Shown here in pieces: positions 8,600 through 14,397 of a stretch of 24,493 bases of DNA; positions within the stretch are counted from its first letter, which is position 1, and each line of letters begins with the position of its first letter. Location: assembly GCA_002390155.1 (NCBI GenBank), contig DGOS01000010.1, positions 1 through 24,493 of the forward strand, written 5' to 3'. Source of the stretch: Hyphomicrobiaceae bacterium UBA4460 (GTDB lineage Bacteria > Pseudomonadota > Alphaproteobacteria > Rhizobiales > Methyloligellaceae). Under the pieces are notes generated by a model. The model was not told the DNA's origin, searched no databases, and saw nothing but the letters and a program-made list of their open reading frames with translations. Both the position numbers and the translations under genes were made by a program.

Positions 8600-8671
8600 G
8601 TGCGGCTCGGTCAAGCCCGCGAAAGCCGCCGCCTGTGTTCACCCTCGCCCACCTGTCCGACGTTCACTTGA
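8600..8671 (+). CDS. Possible 23-codon leader ORF ahead of the metallophosphoesterase
   Basis: A GTG at 8600 lies 8 bases after a strong AAGGAGG (8585-8591) and opens a 23-codon frame that ends in TGA at 8669-8671. The ORF therefore overlaps the first 12 codons of the metallophosphoesterase in another frame. The metallophosphoesterase's own GTG at 8635 has no visible ribosome binding site, so a translated leader could help or hinder its translation. The predicted peptide is Arg/Pro/Ser-rich and shows no recognisable motif. It may equally be chance. Confidence 0.2.
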   Translation: MRLGQARESRRLCSPSPTCPTFT

Positions 8672-9546
8672 GCCCGCTGCCACGGGTTAAGCGCACGGAC
8701 CTCCTGTCGAAGCGACTGCTGGGCTATGTGAACTGGCACCGCGGGCGGAAGTTTGTTCACCGGCGCGAATATCTCGATCTCCTGACCCGCGATCTGGCGG
8801 AGCGCGACCCGGACCACATTGCCGTGACCGGCGATCTCATCAATCTCGGCCTCCCGGAAGAGTATCTGCGCGCGGCAGACTGGCTGCATCACTTAGGCAA
8901 CCCGAACGACGTCACCGCCATCCCCGGCAACCATGACGCCTATGTGCGCATGCATCCCGATACCAGCACGCGCCATTGGCAGCCCTACATGACATCCAAC
9001 GAAGCGGGCGAAGCTCTGTTCACGACACCAACGGGCGGGTTTCCTTTCGTGCGCTGCTTCGGCGACATCGGCATCGTCGCGCTGTCTTCGGCGATCCCGA
9101 CCATGCCGTTCATCGCCGCGGGACGCCTCGGCAAAGCGCAACTCGCAGATCTCGCAAACGCGTTGGACGCGATGGGCCGCGAGGGCCTCTTTCGCACGGT
9201 GCTGATCCATCACCCGCCGCTTCCGGGCCAAGCCGGTTGGCGGCGCGGCTTGCGCGATGCCGATGCCTTGCGTGACGTGCTTGAGGCGCATGGCGCCGAT
9301 CTTGTCCTCCATGGCCACAACCACGCGCAGACCGTGCACGAGCTGCAAACGGCGAGCGGCCCTACGATCGTCGTTGGCGTGCCGTCCGCCTCGGACGCCG
9401 TCGACGGGCGCACACCGGCGGCGCGCTACAACGAGTACAACATCGAACGCGCCGGCAATGGCTGGCGCGTAGAGATGATCGGCCGCGCGGCCGCAGATCT
9501 AGATCAGGTTTGGGAATGCGAGCGGCGCGTTCTTAGGGAACGCTGA
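8635..9546 (+). CDS. Calcineurin-like metallophosphoesterase
   Basis: A 303-residue cytoplasmic phosphoesterase with a complete dinuclear metal site: D9-V-H11, G66-D67, G98-N-H100-D101, H192-H193, and G227-H228-N-H230. The order and spacing match class III cyclic nucleotide phosphodiesterase/UDP-sugar hydrolase-like calcineurin enzymes, but the substrate is not decidable here. No signal peptide is seen; the protein starts directly with the first strand, LAHLSDVHLSP. The GTG start at 8635 is the only start codon available in this frame after a stop at 8596, and it lacks a clear Shine-Dalgarno sequence. The 3' end overlaps the opposing hypothetical gene by 14 bp. Confidence 0.92.
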   Translation: MFTLAHLSDVHLSPLPRVKRTDLLSKRLLGYVNWHRGRKFVHRREYLDLLTRDLAERDPDHIAVTGDLINLGLPEEYLRAADWLHHLGNPNDVTAIPGNHDAYVRMHPDTSTRHWQPYMTSNEAGEALFTTPTGGFPFVRCFGDIGIVALSSAIPTMPFIAAGRLGKAQLADLANALDAMGREGLFRTVLIHHPPLPGQAGWRRGLRDADALRDVLEAHGADLVLHGHNHAQTVHELQTASGPTIVVGVPSASDAVDGRTPAARYNEYNIERAGNGWRVEMIGRAAADLDQVWECERRVLRER

Positions 9547-10096
9547 GCCACACTGAGGCGAACAGGCCGGCAGCACCGGTGATCACGCCGATGATGAACG
9601 CCGACAGCACGATGCCCATGCCGGGGCCCGAACTCTCAGGCTCGATCACAGTCTTCTGACGCGGCGGCGCCTCCACAAGTGCTGCTTCCATCCGCTCCCG
9701 CCGCACGATCTCCTGCGCCATGTATTTGGTGATGCGGTCCGCCATCTCGGCAACCGTGTTCGCACTGAACAACGTACGCCGCCCATTCTCGCTGTTGCGA
9801 ATGAACAGATAGGCGCCCGAGCCGTCGTCGACGGCGACATAGGTAAACAGGTCGATCCACAGTCGCGCAGGCCGGCTCGGCGCCAGCACCAGGCTGAAGC
9901 GATCGTCGCTTTTCGGAATTTCAGCGAACACGGTCTCGAGCTCGGCCTTGAGCAACTCCAGCCGCGCGATCTCGCCGTCACGGGTGTCGGCCGTCGCGTC
10001 GAGGCGCTCCGCCTCCTCCAGGCGCGCCTTCCCGATCGCCTCGCGCAAGGACCGGCTTGCCGCCGGACGTGCGATCATCTTGACGTTGTCGTCCAT
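9533..10096 (-). CDS. Hypothetical C-terminally membrane-anchored protein
   Basis: I do not recognise this 187-residue protein. Residues about 15-60 are charged and predicted helical, with Leu/Glu/Arg spacing compatible with a coiled coil (LEEAERLDATADTRDGEI onward). A mixed alpha/beta segment follows (about 65-125), containing ARLWIDLFTYVAVDDGSGAY and NSENGRRTLFSANTV. A Pro/Glu-rich linker comes next, and one hydrophobic helix near residues 160-183 ends the chain, so it is probably tail-anchored with the main domain in the cytoplasm. The frame is open up to 10252, but the ATG at 10096 starts the protein-like part; its ribosome binding site is weak. It overlaps the metallophosphoesterase 3' end and lies downstream of another membrane protein gene on the same strand. 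Confidence 0.75.
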   Translation of the reverse strand: MDDNVKMIARPAASRSLREAIGKARLEEAERLDATADTRDGEIARLELLKAELETVFAEIPKSDDRFSLVLAPSRPARLWIDLFTYVAVDDGSGAYLFIRNSENGRRTLFSANTVAEMADRITKYMAQEIVRRERMEAALVEAPPRQKTVIEPESSGPGMGIVLSAFIIGVITGAAGLFASVWLSVP

Positions 10097-10243
10097 CCCA
10101 GAGACGTCCCTACGGTTTTCTTCCTCGGATTGAGGATAGCCCGCCAAGCGGCGGAAATGCGACTGAAATTCTGGGCCGGATTCCGGGGCAAGACGCCTTG
10201 TTTGCGGCGCCTCACCGGCCTCGCCACGGGCTTTGTTCCGACC

Positions 10244-10266
10244 CCCGGCCATGGCGCATGGCCCGG
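10244..10266. repeat. Inverted repeat in intergenic DNA
   Basis: GGCCATG (10247-10253) and CATGGCC (10257-10263) form a perfect 7-bp inverted repeat around GCG. Two more flanking pairs form after one mismatch, giving the outer limits 10244 and 10266. It lies between two - strand genes, about 150 bp upstream of the 187-residue hypothetical. It could be an operator or part of a structured transcript; no function is assigned. Confidence 0.3.
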
Positions 10267-10287
10267 CTTGGCAGCGTGGCGCGTCTT

Positions 10288-10318
10288 GGCGCCCTCGCCC
10301 CAGGGGCGGGGCGGCGCC
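10288..10318 (-). terminator. GC-rich hairpin downstream of 449-aa gene, possible terminator
   Basis: GGCGCC at 10288-10293 can pair with GGCGCC at 10313-10318, enclosing CGCCCC/GGGGCG (10296-10301 with 10303-10308). It begins about 15 bases after the stop of the - strand gene ending at 10334. There is no U-run after it, so it is not a classical intrinsic terminator, though GC-rich hairpins of this kind are common ends in high-GC genomes. Confidence 0.35.
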
Positions 10319-10333
10319 GGCTCGTTCAGAAAC

Positions 10334-11683
10334 TTATTTGGCAGCAAGTACAACGGAGGCCCTCGCGTCGTCGAACCACTTATCGATTGCGGTGTCGACG
10401 CTGGCCTCAAGCCCCGACCTCCACGCCACTATAGTAGCCTCGAGAGCCTCTTCATTGGCAGCAACAAAGCTATCGCGGTTAACGGCTTCGCTTGCCTCAT
10501 TGGCGAGATAGTCCACGGCAATGCCGATCGCCACGCCGATTGCGGCGCCGATCACCTGCCCGCCCACGGGCTGAACCGCCGTGCCGACCGCCGCGCCTTG
10601 AAGTGCGGGCGCCGCACGCGTCGCCAGCGACGTCGCGACCCGAGCCGACATCTGACCGAAGCTGCGGCTGACAATGGCGTTAATGGCACGCCCAAGTGTA
10701 AGCGCGCCCACCGTGCCGCCGGCCGCGGCCGCACCCACGCCCACGACGCCATCGAAGGCGCGGTCTTCCATGAGATAGTGCGGCGCTTTCCACTTCTGGG
10801 CATCCCAATCGAGCTTGACGTTGGTCATGGAACTCGAAGCCGGGATGTCCTCCATATGGCTCGTGTGCTGAGCGAGGAAGAGCTGCAGCCGCATGTCGCC
10901 ATTGGCGATCACCCGCCGATAGCTGTCATGGGCATGGCGCACTGCCTGCTCGACGCCCTTCGTGATGGTCTGGTCGCGGATCTCCGGCTTCAACACCTGC
11001 TCGGTGTAACTCTCCAGGAAGTACTCTTTGACGTCGGCCTCGATGGCTTCGCCCAACGACTCGTACTTGCCTGTCTCAAGGACGCGGGAAATCGCCGAGG
11101 AGATGGTCTCCTTCAGCACGATATAGGACCGCTTCCATTCGAAGAACCAATCGGCATACGCCTCGATCGTCTCGTCGCGGTCTTGGAATGCCAACGCGAA
11201 CGTACGATCGATGTCGTTGCGCGCCGCTTCCTTGATGCGCGCCCGCTCGTCGTCGAGCATCAGGATGGTGTCGTTGACGAACTCGTCCGTCTCCGACTTG
11301 CTAACCAGAACACGGTGCAGCTTGCCGTCAACATCCTTGACAACGAGATCGACCGCGTCGGGCGGGAGCGTCCGGCTCGGCATGAAGATGTCGAAGATGC
11401 TGGCGTCGGGGTGCACGGGCGCCGTGTGATCGGCGTGCCGCGTGTAGCTTCGATAGAAGGTGGTGCCCAGTGACAGAATTGCATAGGCGATCAGAACGAA
11501 CCCGATCGCCATGCCGATGGGTTTCAGAAACATGCCAAAGGCGCTGGGCTTGACGACCTTTTGCTTAACCGCGCGCGACCGCCGCGTCGCCTTTACCGGC
11601 GTCTCTTCGGCGCCGTGATGTTCGGTCACCTCCGAACCTGAGGTCGTGGTCAGAGCCGTGCCCTGTCGTGGCATATCATCCAT
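10334..11683 (-). CDS. Unrecognised membrane protein with Gly/Ala-rich hydrophobic C-terminus
   Basis: I do not recognise this 449-residue protein. The first 50 residues are polar and end basic (KATRRSRAVKQKVVKPSAF), followed by a single membrane helix near residues 55-76. Residues about 130-260 look all-helical and acidic, with an aromatic cluster YADWFFEWKRSY (176-187). Residues about 312-337 and 360-393 are hydrophobic, rich in Gly and Ala with small-residue spacing like glycine zippers (GGQVIGAAIGVAIGIAV, 374-390), so they may form a membrane hairpin. The tail is amphipathic. GAGGGG lies 8 bases before the ATG at 11683, supporting that start; a second ATG at 11674 is possible. It lies downstream of otsB on the same strand, 131 bp away, so co-transcription is possible but not shown. 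Confidence 0.8.
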   Translation of the reverse strand: MDDMPRQGTALTTTSGSEVTEHHGAEETPVKATRRSRAVKQKVVKPSAFGMFLKPIGMAIGFVLIAYAILSLGTTFYRSYTRHADHTAPVHPDASIFDIFMPSRTLPPDAVDLVVKDVDGKLHRVLVSKSETDEFVNDTILMLDDERARIKEAARNDIDRTFALAFQDRDETIEAYADWFFEWKRSYIVLKETISSAISRVLETGKYESLGEAIEADVKEYFLESYTEQVLKPEIRDQTITKGVEQAVRHAHDSYRRVIANGDMRLQLFLAQHTSHMEDIPASSSMTNVKLDWDAQKWKAPHYLMEDRAFDGVVGVGAAAAGGTVGALTLGRAINAIVSRSFGQMSARVATSLATRAAPALQGAAVGTAVQPVGGQVIGAAIGVAIGIAVDYLANEASEAVNRDSFVAANEEALEATIVAWRSGLEASVDTAIDKWFDDARASVVLAAK

Positions 11684-11743
11684 GTCCTTGACCCCTCGAA
11701 GCTAATTGGAAGTGTACGCGCAACAATACCCCCCAGCCCCAGG

Positions 11744-11753
11744 CTATATATAG
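11744..11753. promoter_or_regulatory. AT-rich palindrome between otsB and the 449-aa gene
   Basis: CTATATATAG is a perfect 10-bp palindrome and the most AT-rich spot in the 131-bp gap (11684-11814). On the - strand it offers a TATATA-like -10, but no good -35 lies 16-18 bases upstream. The octamer GCGCAACA occurs twice in the same gap (11718-11725 and 11783-11790). It may belong to a promoter for the downstream membrane protein gene. Confidence 0.25.
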
Positions 11754-11814
11754 TGTTCTTCAAGGTCTCTTTTAAGATGAATGCGCAACATACATTCGCC
11801 AGTCACGCACAGGC

Positions 11815-12540
11815 TTAACGCACAAGTTCCGCAAGCCAGTCGAACAAAGCTTCACGGTCCGTACGGTATTGCGCTTGGCTCTCGCCGTCGTCGATCTTGA
11901 TCGAGGCGCCGCCCAGTGCATTGACAACGGCAAACGCATCTTCATCGGTCACATCGTCGCCCATATAGACCGGCAGGCGTCCTTTGAAGGGCGGCTCGTC
12001 AAGGAAAGCCGTGACCGCCACGCCTTTGTCGCAACCTTTCGGCCTCACCTCGTAGACCATCTTGCCCGGCAGAATGACGAGGCCGTCATTATCTGCCACA
12101 GCCTCCTCAACCGCCGTCCGGCACGTCTCCTTCAACTCCGGCCGCTGGCGATAATGCAACGCCACGGATGTCTGCTTGCGCTCCAGCAGCAGGCCCGCAT
12201 TGTCTTCGACAAAACCTGTAAGCGCATCACCAACGGCAATGACCGCCTGCAGGCTGCGCGTGTCGGCATAGACATGGCCTGAAGCGTCCCGCCGGATCGA
12301 GCCATGCTCCGCGGCGGTCGCGAGCCTGAGCGGGGCAAGGAAACCATCCACCACGTCGAGAGGGCGCCCGGTGACGATGGCGACCGCGCCGTCGAATCGG
12401 CCGCAAAGCCCCCGCAGCAGATCGCCGACGCGCGGTTCCACCTCGACCAGCTCCGGGCGCGGGGCAAGAGCCGCCAGCGTGCCGTCGAAATCGAAGAAAA
12501 AGGCGGAACTTTCGCCAAGCGGCGGCAAAGGCTGAGACAT
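11815..12540 (-). CDS. otsB: Trehalose-6-phosphate phosphatase OtsB
   Basis: A 241-residue HAD-superfamily phosphatase that removes phosphate from trehalose-6-phosphate, the second step of the OtsA-OtsB route. HAD motif I is F-F-D17-F-D19-G-T-L, motif II is IVTGRP (residues about 56-61), the motif III lysine lies in the RPKGCDKGVAV block, and motif IV is G194-D195-D196-VTDED. The length fits bacterial OtsB. The ATG at 12540 is preferred; a TTG at 12555 would add five residues (MIAKN). Neither has a strong Shine-Dalgarno sequence. The gene diverges from otsA across a shared 264-bp region, so the pair is probably co-regulated from there. Confidence 0.96.
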   Translation of the reverse strand: MSQPLPPLGESSAFFFDFDGTLAALAPRPELVEVEPRVGDLLRGLCGRFDGAVAIVTGRPLDVVDGFLAPLRLATAAEHGSIRRDASGHVYADTRSLQAVIAVGDALTGFVEDNAGLLLERKQTSVALHYRQRPELKETCRTAVEEAVADNDGLVILPGKMVYEVRPKGCDKGVAVTAFLDEPPFKGRLPVYMGDDVTDEDAFAVVNALGGASIKIDDGESQAQYRTDREALFDWLAELVR

Positions 12541-12804
12541 ATTTTTCGCGATCAAGCCGTAATTTCAAGGCAGTAGCAGCTGGGGCCACGCATTTGGCCA
12601 CCGCTTAACTGCTTAGATCAATTCTTCGGAGGTTAGGAGCCCCTTGTGACGTTTTCAGTCTAAAGTACGGCGCTCCAACCAGGATTGAAACATGAGACAT
12701 GGAGGCGTCATCCAAAGCCGCTATGCACATGCCGACGTCTCAAGCCTGCATTTCGGCTCGCCGCCCACCCGCCGAGACCGCCTGCCAACGCCAGGAGGCT
12801 TGAG
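12541..12804. promoter_or_regulatory. Shared divergent otsB/otsA upstream region
   Basis: This 264-bp region must carry promoters for both ots genes. Visible elements are a direct repeat GGCCAC at 12584-12589 and 12596-12601 (12-bp period, about one helical turn), and an imperfect hairpin at 12754-12780 just before the otsA ribosome binding site. I could not place a confident promoter. The closest match to a general-stress (EcfG-type) GGAAC-N17-CGTT promoter starts with GGAGG near 12630 and ends at CGTT near 12652. It is too poor to call. Confidence 0.45.
12793..12798 (+). promoter_or_regulatory. Ribosome binding site fixing the otsA start
   Basis: AGGAGG lies 6 bases before the ATG at 12805. 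This perfect site settles the start and rules out the 40-residue N-terminal extension from a TTG at 12685. Confidence 0.85.
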
Positions 12805-14226
12805 ATGACTGGAAAGACGCGGAGACTTGTTGTCGTCTCCAATCGCGTCGCCGACTTCAACGCGAAGTTCCAGACCGGCGGCTTGGCCGTCGCCCTGGGG
12901 GATGCGCTGAAGGCGTCGAAGGGTGTGTGGTTCGGCTGGAGCGGCGACGTGAGCGACGACGCGCTCGCCGAGGCGCCTAAGGTCGAGAATATCGAAGGCC
13001 TCACCGTCGCCACCATCGATCTCACGCCTCAGGAAGCCGAAGGCTATTACTACGGCTACGCCAATCGCTGCCTGTGGCCGGCGCTGCACTATCGCCTCGA
13101 TCTGGCGCAATCCAACGAGGAGCACAGCGAGGTCTACTTCGACGTCAACGCGCGGTTCGCCGACGCATTGATGCCGCTGATCGAACCGGACGATCTGATC
13201 TGGGTCCACGACTATCATCTGATCCCGCTCGCCGAGGAACTGCGCGGCCGGGGCTGCACGTCGCGCATTGGCTTCTTCTTGCACACGCCCTTCCCTTCGC
13301 CGGAGATATTCGCCGCCGTGCCGGGTCAGAAGCGTCTCGGCAACGCGCTCATGGTCTATGACGTCGTCGGCTTCCAGACCACGTCGGACCGCGACAATTT
13401 CCGCCGCTACGTGGCGGCCTCGCTCGACGGCGAACAGCTTCATGGCGACCGCATCGCCGCGCAAGGCGAGACGACGCTCGCCTCCGTATTCCCCATCGGC
13501 ATCGACGCCGCCGCCTTCCGCAAGCTGGCCGAGAGCGAAAGCACCAAGGACGCGATCCTCCCCGATCTTGGCGAGGACATGAAGACGATCATCGGCGTGG
13601 ACCGTCTCGACTACACCAAGGGCTTGCCGGAACGCCTTCGCGCTTTCGAGACGCTGCTCGAGGAGTTCCCGGAGCATCACGGCAAGGTACGCTTGGTGCA
13701 GATCGCGCCGCCCACGCGCGAAACGCTTCCCGTCTATCAGGGGATGCGCGAAGAGGTAGAGCGGCTCGTGGGCCGCATCAACGGCCGCTTCGGGGACCTG
13801 CGCTGGACGCCGGTCACTTACCTGCACCATGGCGTACCGCAGGACATTTTGACTCGCCTTTATCGCGAGAGCGCCGTCGGTCTCGTCACGCCCTTGCGCG
13901 ACGGCATGAACCTCGTGGCCAAGGAGTACATCGCCGCGCAGGCGCCGCAGGACCCCGGCGTGCTTGTCCTGTCGCGCTTCGCCGGGGCGGCGGAGCAGCT
14001 GCGCGAGGCACTCCTCATCAATCCCCATGACGTCAACGAGTTGGCGCGCGCCCTGGATCGCGCCCTGACCATGCCCCGCCAGGAGCGCTGGGCGCGGCAC
14101 AACCGGCTGTGGCAGCGGATCGAGACCTACGATCTCGCCAATTGGCGCGACAGCTTCATCCAGACCTTTGCCGAGTCCGACACAGACCCCGTGAATCTGT
14201 TTGCCAAGAAGGCCGGCGCCGCCTAA
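12805..14226 (+). CDS. otsA: Trehalose-6-phosphate synthase OtsA
   Basis: A 473-residue GT20 glycosyltransferase that joins glucose from UDP-glucose to glucose-6-phosphate. The N-terminal substrate loop is VVVSNRV (residues 9-15) with T-G25-G26-L-A. HDYHLIPLAEEL and GFFLHTPFPSPE carry acceptor-site residues, YDVVGFQT follows, and the nucleotide-sugar site is GVDR267LDYTK272GLPERL. The late block LRDGMNLVAKEYIAAQ is also intact. Length and motif order match E. coli OtsA. The start is set by AGGAGG at 12793-12798. It is divergent from otsB and 171 bp upstream of treS on the same strand. Two GC-rich inverted repeats follow the stop, so transcription may partly end there. Confidence 0.97.
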   Translation: MTGKTRRLVVVSNRVADFNAKFQTGGLAVALGDALKASKGVWFGWSGDVSDDALAEAPKVENIEGLTVATIDLTPQEAEGYYYGYANRCLWPALHYRLDLAQSNEEHSEVYFDVNARFADALMPLIEPDDLIWVHDYHLIPLAEELRGRGCTSRIGFFLHTPFPSPEIFAAVPGQKRLGNALMVYDVVGFQTTSDRDNFRRYVAASLDGEQLHGDRIAAQGETTLASVFPIGIDAAAFRKLAESESTKDAILPDLGEDMKTIIGVDRLDYTKGLPERLRAFETLLEEFPEHHGKVRLVQIAPPTRETLPVYQGMREEVERLVGRINGRFGDLRWTPVTYLHHGVPQDILTRLYRESAVGLVTPLRDGMNLVAKEYIAAQAPQDPGVLVLSRFAGAAEQLREALLINPHDVNELARALDRALTMPRQERWARHNRLWQRIETYDLANWRDSFIQTFAESDTDPVNLFAKKAGAA

Positions 14227-14260
14227 GAGCCAGCCAAGGCTCGCTGGCGGCAAGACCCAC

Positions 14261-14282
14261 CGCCCCTCAAGGCTTGGGGGCG
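14261..14282 (+). terminator. GC-rich hairpin after otsA, possible terminator
   Basis: CGCCCC (14261-14266) pairs with GGGGCG (14277-14282), and CAA (14268-14270) pairs with TTG (14274-14276) around a GGC loop, with one bulged T. A second inverted repeat, GCCAGC/GCTGGC (14229-14234 and 14243-14248), lies directly after the otsA stop. No U-tract follows either one, so termination is only a possibility. Confidence 0.35.
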
Positions 14283-14337
14283 CGGCCGATAGCCTCTGGT
14301 CGAGCGCGCGTAAGCCGCTTAACTTCTGTCGACGTAC

Positions 14338-14351
14338 CGCCTATGTAGGCG
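14338..14351. promoter_or_regulatory. Inverted repeat upstream of treS, candidate operator
   Basis: CGCCTA and TAGGCG are perfect 6-bp arms around TG. The repeat lies 46 bp before the treS ATG. It shares the CGCC-N6-GGCG outline with the palindrome at 8565-8578, but such an outline is expected a few times by chance in DNA this GC-rich. It could be an operator or a short leader hairpin. Confidence 0.3.
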
Positions 14352-14397
14352 CCCTTCGAGATGTCACCGCCCCGCCCCTAGTCGCTATTCCCCAGTC

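Noticed and set aside
10097..10252. N-terminal extension of the 187-residue hypothetical
   Set aside because: The frame is open, but the added residues are low-complexity and basic and lie across an inverted repeat; ATG at 10096 begins the protein-like sequence.
10130..11473. 447-codon + strand frame opposite the 449-residue unknown gene
   Set aside because: Nearly equal length made this worth weighing. The - strand product has a membrane helix, ordered helical regions and a placed GAGGGG site, while the + strand product is Arg/His/Cys-rich, motif-free and runs through an intergenic hairpin.
12630..12655. EcfG-type general stress promoter upstream of otsA
   Set aside because: GGAGG-N17-CGTT matches the -35 consensus GGAAC at only three of five bases, and GGAGG is common in this sequence.
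12685..12804. 40-residue N-terminal extension of OtsA from a TTG
   Set aside because: AGGAGG six bases before ATG 12805 and the family N-terminus fix the later start.
12721..14253. Long - strand open frame (510 codons) opposite otsA
   Set aside because: otsA is certain from its motifs and ribosome binding site; the antisense product has no recognisable domain.
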